From positions 833,501 to 897,500 of the forward strand of contig NZ_CANNDS010000001.1 of the NCBI RefSeq assembly GCF_947503415.1: DNA of 64,000 nt, read 5' to 3'. The notes under the pieces were generated by a model. That model made no database searches, was not told where the DNA came from, and worked only from the letters and a program-made list of their open reading frames with translations. This DNA comes from an uncultured Tateyamaria sp. GTDB lineage: Bacteria; Pseudomonadota; Alphaproteobacteria; Rhodobacterales; Rhodobacteraceae. The translations under genes and the position numbers were made by a program. Below are positions 48,243-57,652 of this stretch, one piece after another; position 1 is the first letter of the stretch; every line of letters begins with the position of its first letter.

Positions 48243-48419
48243 CTAAGAACTCTCATGCTTCTGCACCTTTCGCCAGTAAAGCACCGTGATGTTTAGAGGC
48301 TTGATACCCAACTGTCGACGGATGTGCTGGCGTTCGAGCAACCTTTCGAAGACGGCCTGTTTGAACTCTGACGATAAGATTAGGCCACAGACACCAAGGG
48401 ACTGGTTCGCACCCTTCAA
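48243..48419 (-). CDS. Possible small protein coupled to the secreted-protein gene
   Basis: A 58-codon frame starting at TTG 48419, which overlaps the stop of the gene before it (TTGA). The translation (GVCGLILSSEFKQAVFERL, then RRQLGIKPLNITVLYWRKV) looks like protein, with a helix-rich start. No strong ribosome site of its own. It may also be a degenerate remnant. Low confidence. Confidence 0.3.
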   Translation of the reverse strand: MKGANQSLGVCGLILSSEFKQAVFERLLERQHIRRQLGIKPLNITVLYWRKVQKHESS

Positions 48420-49210
48420 AACCCGTCGTCAGGCTGGCAGGCAACATCACCGAGGGCATCACGTGATCCATTCAAGCTGAACGCGGCAGAGCGCCCCTCT
48501 GAGGCTGTGACCGTCATCAAGTTGCCAGAGGCCGTGGCACCCCAAAGCGCGGTGTAGGTCTGGCCGCAGACGCTGCACTCAGTATTGATCTGTCCACCCT
48601 CTGCCCAAACGGTCATGGCAAATACTGTTCCATCCACATCAATACTGATCTGGCCACCAGGGGCAGGCTCCCCATCCAGTTCGACATAGAGCCCGCCATT
48701 TTCGCCGATGTCATTGCACGTGAACGTAACCGAGTTGCCGTTGCCATCACTGGTGCCGCTCTCGTAGACGCCCTGGCCGCCGCTGAAGGTCCATGGTCCG
48801 TTGCTGGACGATGATGCAATGGAGGCTGCTTTGGGCGGCTCACAGCGGTCCCAGAAGGCTGTTCCACTGACCCTGTCGATCCGCACACCATCCACCGTCG
48901 GTGTGATCGTCATCTGTTCGCGGTAAGTGCTGCCCTCGGCGGAACACACGGCGGTAAAACGGGTGCCGTCGTCGAGTGCTACAGGCAATGTCAGATCGCA
49001 CTGATTCTCTACACCTTGGAAGACCCCGCCATGGATTGCCAAAGCGCCGCCCTCTATGCCGATCTGGTCGGGTGAACATGACCAATCGGAGCCGACAGGT
49101 TGAAATAGGCCGTCGATAGTCTGCGCGCCTGAACCCGACGCCGCGCATATCATTACAACTGCAAACCCACAGACCACCAGCGGGGTTGTAAAGACGGGAC
49201 GACCACTCAC
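48416..49210 (-). CDS. Putative secreted cysteine-containing protein
   Basis: A 264-residue protein with a signal-like N-terminus (TTPLVVCGFAVVMICAASGSGAQ) and a mature part rich in Gly, Ser, Thr and Asp with scattered cysteines (WSCSPDQIG, FWDRCEPP, FTCNDIG, TECSVCGQ), probably beta-rich and disulfide-bonded. Start is GTG 49210, overlapping the previous stop (GTGA); an ATG 48 bp earlier falls within the upstream gene. I do not recognise the family. Third gene of a coupled unit. Confidence 0.6.
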   Translation of the reverse strand: MSGRPVFTTPLVVCGFAVVMICAASGSGAQTIDGLFQPVGSDWSCSPDQIGIEGGALAIHGGVFQGVENQCDLTLPVALDDGTRFTAVCSAEGSTYREQMTITPTVDGVRIDRVSGTAFWDRCEPPKAASIASSSSNGPWTFSGGQGVYESGTSDGNGNSVTFTCNDIGENGGLYVELDGEPAPGGQISIDVDGTVFAMTVWAEGGQINTECSVCGQTYTALWGATASGNLMTVTASEGRSAAFSLNGSRDALGDVACQPDDGF

Positions 49211-49527
49211 CGTGCCCCGCCGAGTGCTATGGATCGACCCAGCCAGAAGCTGAACCACAAGACCCCAAGCTGGATTGCATGGTGAAGGCCGATGTAGCCA
49301 CCAGGGCTGAAGTTCATGATGCCCGCCTCGAAGGCATACAAGACCGAGTCCAAGTGCGCGGATGTCCAGAACAACACCACCTGGAAGAAAATGACTGCCC
49401 CCAAACCGATCACTGCTTCACTAGGGAAGAGGCAGAAGAATCCTGTCAGCAGGCCACCGATGACTGTCACACCGAATAAGGCGATGATCTGCGGGCTCGT
49501 AAGTGACATGAGGAAAACGTCAATCAT
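49207..49527 (-). CDS. Small membrane protein, unknown
   Basis: A 106-residue protein with about three hydrophobic segments (residues 10-33, 37-55, 80-100). Start ATG 49527 shares a base with the stop of the helix-turn-helix gene (TAATG), and its stop overlaps the start of the secreted-protein gene (GTGA). No family recognised. Confidence 0.6.
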   Translation of the reverse strand: MIDVFLMSLTSPQIIALFGVTVIGGLLTGFFCLFPSEAVIGLGAVIFFQVVLFWTSAHLDSVLYAFEAGIMNFSPGGYIGLHHAIQLGVLWFSFWLGRSIALGGAR

Positions 49528-49766
49528 TATATCTTCTCGTGCTTCTGGTGGTCGGTTTTACTTTCGGCTGCCTCATCATCGACGCTGATCAGGTCCTGGA
49601 TGCTCACCTTCCCACCAGTGGCCGTGACAATCGCCTGTAACGTTCTGCGGGAGGGTATGTTGATCCCGTCACGAGCACGGAGAACGGTAGGTGCACTGAG
49701 CCCGCAGCGGTCCCCAAAGACCTTGAGGCTGAGTTTGTTCTGATCGAGGTAATCCTTGAGTGTCAT
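49527..49766 (-). CDS. Small Cro/CI-type helix-turn-helix protein
   Basis: A 79-residue DNA-binding protein: LKVFGDRCGLSAPTVLRARDG is the helix-turn-helix, followed by a typical HTH_3 tail (RRTLQAIVTATGGKVSIQDLI). First gene of the minus-strand unknown operon; divergent from the restriction-modification operon's own XRE regulator, with shared operator repeats between. Confidence 0.75.
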   Translation of the reverse strand: MTLKDYLDQNKLSLKVFGDRCGLSAPTVLRARDGINIPSRRTLQAIVTATGGKVSIQDLISVDDEAAESKTDHQKHEKI

Positions 49767-49771
49767 AGCAA

Positions 49772-49858
49772 CGTTACCTATCGTGAAACAAATTGATTCG
49801 CTATAGGTAACTTACATGACTGTTGCATTTTATTCCAAAACGTTACATATGGTGAAAC
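49772..49858. promoter_or_regulatory. Operator repeats between divergent regulator genes
   Basis: CGTTACCTATCGTGAAAC (49772-49789) and CGTTACATATGGTGAAAC (49841-49858) agree at 16 of 18 positions. Between them ATAGGTAAC (49803-49811) is the inverted form of GTTACCTAT. These likely bind one or both flanking helix-turn-helix proteins and control both divergent operons. Confidence 0.65.
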
Positions 49859-49880
49859 GTAAGTATCATCAGGCGACATC

Positions 49881-50318
49881 GTGGAACATCTATACGACCG
49901 CATCAGGGAAGCACGAGAACGTGCAGGTTTGACCGTGAACGAGGCGGCGGAAAAGTTAGGTGTGAGCAGGGTCCAAATCTGGAGGATGGAGAACAAGACA
50001 GAAACTATCACGGCAGAACGTTTGTTCATTATTGCGGCCATCTACCAGGTGGACCCATATGCATTGTTCAAGGGGATCGACGCGACCACACAGTCATACA
50101 CCGCACTCTACAGCCGCATTGGTGAGATTGTGGCAATGGTGGAACAAGAGGTGCAACGCCAGGACGCCAAGCCGCCGCCTGATGTGGTTGGCGAAGCCGT
50201 CGTTGAAATCCTTCGTCAAGAAACACGGGGCCGAACCAGCCCGCCGACCGACCCCCTCGACCCCGAAAAATACCAGGGCCTCGTTGCCCTCCTCTTCAAG
50301 CAGGCAAGCCAAAAATGA
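49881..50318 (+). CDS. XRE-family regulator at the head of the type I R-M operon
   Basis: A 145-residue protein with an N-terminal XRE helix-turn-helix (LTVNEAAEKLGVSRVQIWRMENKTETIT) and a C-terminal extension with DPEKYQGLVALLF. It starts with GTG 49881 and its stop overlaps hsdM (ATGA), like a controller protein timing expression of the restriction system. Repeats upstream may be its operator. Confidence 0.8.
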   Translation: MEHLYDRIREARERAGLTVNEAAEKLGVSRVQIWRMENKTETITAERLFIIAAIYQVDPYALFKGIDATTQSYTALYSRIGEIVAMVEQEVQRQDAKPPPDVVGEAVVEILRQETRGRTSPPTDPLDPEKYQGLVALLFKQASQK

Positions 50319-51820
50319 CCCCAGTCACCCAAGCCGAAATCAACAAAGCTGCGTGGGGGGCATGTGATACCTTCAGGGGTGTCGTCGATCCGTCCGTCTA
50401 CAAGGACTACGTGCTCACCCTGCTGTTCCTTAAATACGTGAGTGACGTGTGGAAGGACCACCAGGCCCGTTACCAGGCAGAACACCCCGACAGCCCAGAA
50501 CTGGTCGAGGCCATGATGCAGCAAGAGGCGTTCAAGCTGCCTGATGGGGCCAGCTTCGACGCCCTGCACAAACGGCGGCACGAGGCGGGCAATGGTGAAC
50601 GCATCGACAAGGCCCTCCATGCCATCGAAGAGGCCAACGGGGACAAGCTGCGTGATGTCTTCCAGGACATCAGCTTCAACTCCAACAAGCTGGGAGATGA
50701 GGAACAGAAGAACGATATCCTGCGTCACCTGCTGGAAGACTTCGCCAAGGATGCCCTCGACCTGCGTCCCTCCCGTGTCGGGCAACTCGACATCATCGGT
50801 GGGGCCTATGAATACCTGATCTCCCGTTTTGCGGCCACGGCGGGAAAGAAGGCTGGCGAGTTCTATACCCCCGCCGAGGTGTCCGACCTGATGGCTCGTT
50901 TGGCCGACCCGCAACCTGGGGACCACATCTGCGATCCGACCTGTGGCTCCGCATCCCTGCTGATGAAATGCGGCAGGCTGATCCGCAACAGCGGTGGCAA
51001 GGGCTATGCGCTGTTCGGGCAAGAGGCCATCGGCTCCACCTGGGCGCTGGCCAAGATGAACCTTTTCCTGCACGGCGAGGAAAACCACCAGGTCGAATGG
51101 GGCGACACGATCCGCAATCCCAAACTGCGCACCAAAAACGACGCCCTTCGCCACTTCGATATCGTGGTGGCCAACCCACCGTTCTCCCTGGACAAGTGGG
51201 GCACCGAGGCCGCCGAGACCGACAAGTTCGCCCGCTTCCGCCGTGGCATCCCGCCCAAGACCAAGGGCGACTATGCCTTCATCCTGCACATGATTGAGAC
51301 GCTGAAGCCCAAGTCGGGCCGCGCTGTCGTGGTCGTGCCCCACGGGGTGCTGTTCCGTGGATCGTCCGAGGGTAAAATCCGCCAAAAGCTGATCGAGGAA
51401 AACCTGCTCGATGCCGTCATCGGCCTGCCTGAAAAGCTGTTCTTCGGCACGGGCATCCCCGCCGCCCTGATGGTGTTCCGCAAACACAAGCCCGACGACA
51501 GCGTGATGTTCATCGACGCATCCCGTGAGTTCATCTCTGGCACCAACCAGAACGCACTGGACGCCACACACATCGACAAGATCGTCCAGACCTACGCCGC
51601 ACGGGACACAGTGGACAAATACGCCTACCGCGCCACACGGGCTGAGGTGGTGGAGAACGATTTCAACCTGAACATCCCCCGATATGTGGACACGTTCGAG
51701 GAGGAAGAAGAGATCGACCTGATGGCCGTCCGTGCCGAGCGGATGAAGCTCAAGGATGATCTGGCCGAGTTGGAAGCGCGGATGTCAGAGTATTTGCAGG
51801 AGCTTGGTTTTGCAGATTGA
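50315..51820 (+). CDS. hsdM: Type I restriction-modification methyltransferase subunit
   Basis: A 501-residue N6-adenine methylase. The helical HsdM N-terminal domain fills about residues 1-150; then SAM motif I (CDPTCGSASLLM) and catalytic motif IV NPPF (VVANPPFSLDKW). It forms M2S with HsdS. It overlaps the XRE regulator gene by 4 bp. Confidence 0.95.
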   Translation: MTPVTQAEINKAAWGACDTFRGVVDPSVYKDYVLTLLFLKYVSDVWKDHQARYQAEHPDSPELVEAMMQQEAFKLPDGASFDALHKRRHEAGNGERIDKALHAIEEANGDKLRDVFQDISFNSNKLGDEEQKNDILRHLLEDFAKDALDLRPSRVGQLDIIGGAYEYLISRFAATAGKKAGEFYTPAEVSDLMARLADPQPGDHICDPTCGSASLLMKCGRLIRNSGGKGYALFGQEAIGSTWALAKMNLFLHGEENHQVEWGDTIRNPKLRTKNDALRHFDIVVANPPFSLDKWGTEAAETDKFARFRRGIPPKTKGDYAFILHMIETLKPKSGRAVVVVPHGVLFRGSSEGKIRQKLIEENLLDAVIGLPEKLFFGTGIPAALMVFRKHKPDDSVMFIDASREFISGTNQNALDATHIDKIVQTYAARDTVDKYAYRATRAEVVENDFNLNIPRYVDTFEEEEEIDLMAVRAERMKLKDDLAELEARMSEYLQELGFAD

Positions 51821-53018
51821 GGACTGGTCAGATACGACACTGGCCAATGTCGCCGAGAAGAAGATTGTCTACGGCATTGTTCAAGCTGGTGACCATGATG
51901 AAGGCGGGATGCCTTACATCAAGAGTTCAGACGTGGGCAAAACCATTCAGCCCATTACACTCACAAAGACCGCGCTTTCGATTCATCAAAAATATCACCG
52001 ATCAAAAGTCCAACCTGGTGACATCGTGTTTTCGCTCCGTGGTAACACTGGTGCAACCAGCATCGTTCCTGATGGTCTTCCAGAAGCGAACCTTACCCAA
52101 GGAACCGCTAGAATTGCTGTAGGTCCAGACTATGACAACAGGTTTGTGCGATATGTCCTGGCTTCTGACATCGCAATGCGGCAAGTCTTGGCAGTCGCCA
52201 AGGGCAGCACATTTACAGAGGTGTCGTTGGACGCCCTGCGTAAGATTACCATTCCACATCCCCCACTTCTCGAACAACGGAAGATCGCGGATATCCTCTC
52301 GACCTGGGATGCGGCCATCGAGAAGACAGAGGCCCTGCTTGCCACCGCCAAAGCCCAAAAACGCGCCCTCATGCAATCCCTCCTCACAGGCCGCCGCCGC
52401 TTCCCAGAGTTCGAAGGCCAACCCTGGCAAGAGTTGCGGTTCGAGGATGTATTTTCACGGGTAAGACGGAAGAATACAGTCGGCAACGACAACGTTCTTA
52501 CTATATCGGCACAGCATGGGCTGGTCTCGCAAGAGACGTATTTCAACAAGCGCGTCGCGGCCAAAGACCTCAGCGGTTACACCCTGCTTCACCAGGGCGA
52601 CTTCGCATTCAACAAGAGCTACTCCCAAGGTTACCCCTTAGGTGCAATCAAGATGCTGGAGATCGATGAGCCAGGGGTTGTTTCCAGCCTCTACCTTTGC
52701 TTCGCATTGACGGATGCAGGTGCGAACAGTCGAGAGTTTTTCCGTCATTTCTTTGAAGCTGGGCGATTTAATCATGAAATCTACAAGATTGCCCAAGAAG
52801 GTGCCCGCAACCATGGATTGTTGAATGTGAGTTCAACTGATTTCTTCCGTGCCCGCCTGAGTGTCCCGTCACTCACCGAACAAAAACTGATAGCCCGTGC
52901 GATTGGCAGTGCAGAGGTTAAGGTTGATGTGCATCGACGTGAGTTGGCCAAACTTCGCACCGAAAAGAAGGCCCTGATGCAGCAACTGCTCACGGGCAAA
53001 CGGCGGGTGGTAGTCTGA
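51810..53018 (+). CDS. hsdS: Type I restriction-modification specificity subunit
   Basis: A protein of about 402 residues with two target-recognition domains, each followed by a conserved helix (LEQRKIADILSTWDAAIEKTEAL mid-protein, then LAKLRTEKKALMQQLLTG at the end); LLTGRRRFPEF marks the boundary. It reads the bipartite DNA target. Start uncertain: TTG 51810, 7 nt after AGGAG and just before the hsdM stop, is preferred over TTG 51804 and a frame beginning further upstream. Confidence 0.88.
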   Translation: MQIEDWSDTTLANVAEKKIVYGIVQAGDHDEGGMPYIKSSDVGKTIQPITLTKTALSIHQKYHRSKVQPGDIVFSLRGNTGATSIVPDGLPEANLTQGTARIAVGPDYDNRFVRYVLASDIAMRQVLAVAKGSTFTEVSLDALRKITIPHPPLLEQRKIADILSTWDAAIEKTEALLATAKAQKRALMQSLLTGRRRFPEFEGQPWQELRFEDVFSRVRRKNTVGNDNVLTISAQHGLVSQETYFNKRVAAKDLSGYTLLHQGDFAFNKSYSQGYPLGAIKMLEIDEPGVVSSLYLCFALTDAGANSREFFRHFFEAGRFNHEIYKIAQEGARNHGLLNVSSTDFFRARLSVPSLTEQKLIARAIGSAEVKVDVHRRELAKLRTEKKALMQQLLTGKRRVVV

Positions 53019-53051
53019 TTTATTGAAGTATTTTGTATGAGAGTGGATTGA

Positions 53052-54380
53052 ATGACGTATTGGGAAGAACGCAGAGACGGTGGTGTTACCAAAGATGGAC
53101 GCACCCCTTATGAACGGGACTATGCCAGGGTCGTGCACTCTGCCGCCTTCCGCAGACTACAGGCCAAGACCCAGGTGCTGGGTGTAGGTGACAGTGACTT
53201 CTACCGCACCCGTCTGACCCATTCGATGGAGGTCAGCCAGATCGGCGAAGGCATCGCACGACGGTTCATCAAGGATGCACAAGGTGATGAGGACACCTTG
53301 AAGGTGCTGCCCGACCCGATCCTGATCCGCACCATCTGTCTTGCCCACGACCTGGGGCACCCGCCTTTTGGTCACGGTGGTGAGATCGCTCTGAACCGCT
53401 GCATGATTGACCACGGTGGTTTTGAGGGGAACGGCCAAACCCTGCGCATTATGGCTCTGATTGAACCCTACCATGAGACACTCGGCATGAACCTGAGCCG
53501 AAGGTCACTGCTGGGTGTTCTGAAGTATCCCGCGCCGCTAAGCGCCGTGGTGAACAAGAAGCAGTATGAAGGTGCGGACGCCAGTGCGTCATCCGTGTTC
53601 AAAGCCAAGCCATTCAAGCCGCCCAAATGCTACCTGGATACTGAGACTGAAGTCGTCAACTGGATCGCCAAAGACCTTGGTGATTGGCCACGGATCAGCA
53701 GTGAGTTCGAAGATCAGGGCGACAAGAAACACAAGAAGACCCAGCATCACTCCCTAGATACCTCAATCATGGAGATCGCTGACGACATCGCCTACGGGGT
53801 GCACGACCTCGAAGATGCGATAGGTTTGGGCTTGATCGACCGCGCATCATTCATGGAAGCCGTGAGTGCCGAAGACATCGCTGGATTCTGTGCTTGGTCC
53901 GATGGCCAGTCTTATGACGATCTGGTGGGTCACCTGTTCTCATCTCACACATATCAACGAAAGAACGCAATTGGAGCATTGGTTGATTTCTGCATTCGGC
54001 ACACGACTCTGAACACATCCAACCCACATGGCTTTGGCAACCCAATCTTTGGCCATCAGGCAGTGCTGGCACCTGATGCCCGCAAAGTTTTGGATGTGTT
54101 GCAGGAGTTGGTCGTTAAACGTGTGATCTTTACCACCACAGTTCAACAGCTTGAGTTCAAAGGACAGAAGATCGTCACCGAACTCTTCCATGCCTTTGCA
54201 ACTGATCCCACCAGGTTGCTCCCACCCCGTGACGTAAAACGCTACGAAGAGGCGGAGACTGACGATCTAAAGCAACGGGTGATCTGCGACTATCTCGCTG
54301 GCATGACCGACGACTACGCGACGAAACGGTATCAACAATTGTTTGAACCGCGTGTTGGATCGGTATTCGACAGGATATGA
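53052..54380 (+). CDS. dGTPase-like HD-domain dNTP triphosphohydrolase within the R-M operon
   Basis: A 442-residue HD-superfamily dNTPase. Metal-binding residues: His57 (LTHSME), His99-Asp100 (LAHDLGHPPFGHGGE) and Asp in EIADDIAYGVHDLED. Family knowledge: these enzymes cut dGTP (or other dNTPs) to deoxynucleoside and triphosphate, and some block phages by emptying the dNTP pool. It sits between hsdS and hsdR, 33 bp after hsdS and overlapping hsdR by 4 bp, so it is likely an added defence arm. Substrate preference cannot be read. Confidence 0.9.
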   Translation: MTYWEERRDGGVTKDGRTPYERDYARVVHSAAFRRLQAKTQVLGVGDSDFYRTRLTHSMEVSQIGEGIARRFIKDAQGDEDTLKVLPDPILIRTICLAHDLGHPPFGHGGEIALNRCMIDHGGFEGNGQTLRIMALIEPYHETLGMNLSRRSLLGVLKYPAPLSAVVNKKQYEGADASASSVFKAKPFKPPKCYLDTETEVVNWIAKDLGDWPRISSEFEDQGDKKHKKTQHHSLDTSIMEIADDIAYGVHDLEDAIGLGLIDRASFMEAVSAEDIAGFCAWSDGQSYDDLVGHLFSSHTYQRKNAIGALVDFCIRHTTLNTSNPHGFGNPIFGHQAVLAPDARKVLDVLQELVVKRVIFTTTVQQLEFKGQKIVTELFHAFATDPTRLLPPRDVKRYEEAETDDLKQRVICDYLAGMTDDYATKRYQQLFEPRVGSVFDRI

Positions 54381-57300
54381 GCATGACGAACCGCACCCCT
54401 GACACCCGCGAAGAAGCGGCCTCAAAACTGCCAGCGTTGCATGTGCTGATGGCCATGGGTTGGACGTATCTGTCCCCTACCGACGCACTGGGCCTGCGCG
54501 GGTCGGAGCGGTCTGTGCTGCTAGAGCCTGTGCTGCGGGAACGGCTCAAGGCGCATCGGTTCGACTTTAAGGGCCAGAGCTATCCGTTGTCCCAAGGCGG
54601 CATTGATCAGGTGATTCGTGACATCAGTGCGACAGGACTGAATGAAGGGCTGATCCCTGCAAACGAGGCGATCTACAAGCATCTGACCCTCGGCATAACC
54701 GTCACCGAGTTCGTGGATGGCCAGCGCACATCCGTCACCGTGCCCCTGATCGACTGGACTGATCCGAGTGCAAACACCCTGCACGTCACCGACGAGTCGA
54801 GCGTCGAACGCCCCGCTGGGATGGGCCGCTATCGGCCCGATGTCGTGTGCTACGTCAACGGTATCCCCCTGGTGGTGATCGAGGCAAAGCGGCCTGTGTC
54901 ATCGACCAAGGACGCCGCCATGGTCACCGAGGGGATCAGTCAGCACCTCCGCAATCAGAAGCCCGACGGCATCCAAGACCTTTACGCCTATTCACAGGTG
55001 TTGATGTCGATCTCTGGCACGGACGGGCGCTATGGCACCACAGGCACACCTGCAAAGTTCTGGGGAGCCTGGACCGAGGAAGAGATCACCGAAGCCGAGA
55101 TGCAGGCCGTGAAGTCCACGCCCCTGTCAGAGGCCCAGAGCACGGCCCTGTTTGCGGACAAGCCCAAGTGGATGCGGGATGACTTCGACAGGCTCCACAG
55201 CGGCCCTGTGCTGCCCACAGAGCAGGATAGGTTGATCATAAGCCTGCTGCGCCCAGACCGTTTGCTGGACTTCACCAGACGGTTCATTTTCTTCGACCGT
55301 AAGCTGGGCAAGATCGCGGCCAGGTATCAGCAGGTCCAGGGGGCCAAGGCGATCCTGTCGCAGGTGGCGAACCAGAAACCCGACGGTAGCCGTGAGGGTG
55401 GCGTGATCTGGCACACCACGGGGTCGGGCAAGTCGAACTTGATGGTGTTCCTGACCAAGGCGCTTCTGCTGGATGCGGAGCTTGCTGGATGTCGGATCAT
55501 CATCGTGACCGACCGTGTGGACCTGGAAAAGCAGCTTGCTGCAACTTTCATGACGGGCGGAGCCTTTGGGTCTGCTGTGGCCACCAAGAAGGAGGGCGAG
55601 ACCTCCAAGGTCCAGTCGGGTCGTGATCTGGCCAAGCGGATCGGCTTAGGGTCGGAGCGGATCATCTTCACGCTGCTTCAGAAGTTCAATTCGGCCACCA
55701 AGCTGCCAGAGTGCAAGAACGCATCTGACAAGATCATCGTTTTGGTCGATGAGGGACACCGCAGCCAGGGTGGAGAAAACCATGAACGGATGCGTCAGGC
55801 CCTGCCCAATGCGGCCTTCATCGCCTTCACTGGGACACCGCTGTTGAAGGAGGACAAGACCCGCAACAAGTTCGGCCCGATTCTTCATGCCTATACGATG
55901 CAGGATGCGGTTGAGGACGGGGCCGTCACCCCGTTGGTTTATGAAGAACGAAAGCCCATCGTCGATATCAACGATACCGCTATTGATGCCTGGTTCGACA
56001 AGATCACGACGGGGCTCACGGATAGTCAAAAATCGGACCTGAAGCAGAAGTATTCCAGCCGTGGCCAGGTTTACGGTGCTGGTGGTCGCATTGACTTGAT
56101 CGCCTGGGACATCGCCACGCATTTCACTGAAAACTTTGCCAAGCTGGGACTGGGTCTCAAGGCGCAACTTGCGACGGACAGTAAGCTGTCAGCGATCCGC
56201 TACAAGAACGCCCTCGATCTGACGGGCATGGTGACCAGTGCGGTTGTGATTTCGGCTCCCGACACCAGGGAAGGTCATGAGGATACCGACGAGGCTAAGA
56301 CACCAGAGGTGCAAACCTGGTGGAAGATGAACGTTGGCAATGATGCGGAGACCTACGAGACCGAGGTCATCGAGCGGTTCAGCACCGATGGGGCCCCAGA
56401 TATCCTGATTGTCGTGGACAAATTGCTGACGGGCTTTGATGAACCGCGCAATGCCGTCCTCTACATCGACAAGCATCTCAAGGGGCACAACCTGCTCCAG
56501 GCGATTGCACGTGTGAACCGTCTGCATGAGGCCAAGCAGTTCGGATACCTGATCGACTACCGTGGCATCCTCGCCGAGCTTGATACATCGATTCAGGATT
56601 ACCAGAACCTGGCAGAGGAAACGCAGGCTGGATATGAGATTGATGATCTGGCAGGCACCGTGTCCAACGTATCGGTCGAGTATAAGCGCCTCCCTGGGCT
56701 ACATGATGCCCTGTGGGCGATCTTTGCAGACGTGGCGAACAAGCAGGACACGGAACAGTTCCGCCGTGTGCTGGTCCCTCAAATCGCCGAAGATGAAACG
56801 GGCCATAGCATCGACCAAAACCAGAAGGTGCGCGAGGACTTCTATGATGCCCTGACCAAGTTTGGGATGTGCCTGAAACTGGCCCTGTCATCACGAACGT
56901 TCTTCGAGGACGGGGCGTTCGATGAAAAGACCATCCAGGGCTATAAACGCGATCTGCGGTTCTTCACGGAACTGCGGGTGCAGGCAAAGCGTGACGCCCA
57001 AGAAACTGTGGACTTCTCAGAATACGAAGACCAAATCCGCCGCATGGTGGACAAGCAGGTCATCGGCCAAGAGGTTGTTGATCCTGAGGGCTTCATCCGC
57101 GTTGATACACTCGGCCAGTCAGACGATCCTGATGATTGGACTGACGAGAAGACACGCACTGAAGCGGATGTCATCAAGACGCGGATTCGTAAGACCATCG
57201 AACAAGACCTGATCGACGACCCTTATGCGCAACGGGTGTTCTCTGAACTGCTCAAGGAAGCCATCGAAGCTGCTGAGGCGATGTTCGATCATCCAAGGAA

Positions 57301-57652
57301 GCAATATACCCTGTTCAAGGACCTGGAAGAGCAGGTGGTTGCACGGAACACGCCTGGTGTGCCTGATCGCTTCACGGACCACCCACGGGCTGCCGCCTAC
57401 TACGGTGCAATCCTTGAGCAGCTAGGTGACACCGAGCACCCTGAGGACACAATGGTCGAAGAGGCCATGCACATCGACAGCACGGTTGATGATGCCGTGC
57501 AGACCCATTCAATCAATCCAGGCAGTATCGAGGCTGAGATACGTAAGGCTCTGCTCCCCCGCTACTTCAAGTTCTTTGGTGGCCTGGACGACGCGAATGC
57601 ATTGATTGACCAGATCGTCGGTATCGTTCGCGCTGGTGCAACCAGGTCATGA
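54377..57652 (+). CDS. hsdR: Type I restriction endonuclease subunit
   Basis: A 1091-residue translocating nuclease. N-terminal PD-(D/E)xK nuclease: RPDVVCYVNGIPLVVIEAKRP (Asp, Glu, Lys). SF2 motor: Walker A TTGSGKS, DEAD-like VLVDEGHRSQ, motif III AFTGTPLL and C-terminal helicase segment DKLLTGFDEPRNAVLYIDK. The C-terminal helical domain is present. Overlaps the dGTPase stop by 4 bp. Confidence 0.96.
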   Translation: MSMTNRTPDTREEAASKLPALHVLMAMGWTYLSPTDALGLRGSERSVLLEPVLRERLKAHRFDFKGQSYPLSQGGIDQVIRDISATGLNEGLIPANEAIYKHLTLGITVTEFVDGQRTSVTVPLIDWTDPSANTLHVTDESSVERPAGMGRYRPDVVCYVNGIPLVVIEAKRPVSSTKDAAMVTEGISQHLRNQKPDGIQDLYAYSQVLMSISGTDGRYGTTGTPAKFWGAWTEEEITEAEMQAVKSTPLSEAQSTALFADKPKWMRDDFDRLHSGPVLPTEQDRLIISLLRPDRLLDFTRRFIFFDRKLGKIAARYQQVQGAKAILSQVANQKPDGSREGGVIWHTTGSGKSNLMVFLTKALLLDAELAGCRIIIVTDRVDLEKQLAATFMTGGAFGSAVATKKEGETSKVQSGRDLAKRIGLGSERIIFTLLQKFNSATKLPECKNASDKIIVLVDEGHRSQGGENHERMRQALPNAAFIAFTGTPLLKEDKTRNKFGPILHAYTMQDAVEDGAVTPLVYEERKPIVDINDTAIDAWFDKITTGLTDSQKSDLKQKYSSRGQVYGAGGRIDLIAWDIATHFTENFAKLGLGLKAQLATDSKLSAIRYKNALDLTGMVTSAVVISAPDTREGHEDTDEAKTPEVQTWWKMNVGNDAETYETEVIERFSTDGAPDILIVVDKLLTGFDEPRNAVLYIDKHLKGHNLLQAIARVNRLHEAKQFGYLIDYRGILAELDTSIQDYQNLAEETQAGYEIDDLAGTVSNVSVEYKRLPGLHDALWAIFADVANKQDTEQFRRVLVPQIAEDETGHSIDQNQKVREDFYDALTKFGMCLKLALSSRTFFEDGAFDEKTIQGYKRDLRFFTELRVQAKRDAQETVDFSEYEDQIRRMVDKQVIGQEVVDPEGFIRVDTLGQSDDPDDWTDEKTRTEADVIKTRIRKTIEQDLIDDPYAQRVFSELLKEAIEAAEAMFDHPRKQYTLFKDLEEQVVARNTPGVPDRFTDHPRAAAYYGAILEQLGDTEHPEDTMVEEAMHIDSTVDDAVQTHSINPGSIEAEIRKALLPRYFKFFGGLDDANALIDQIVGIVRAGATRS

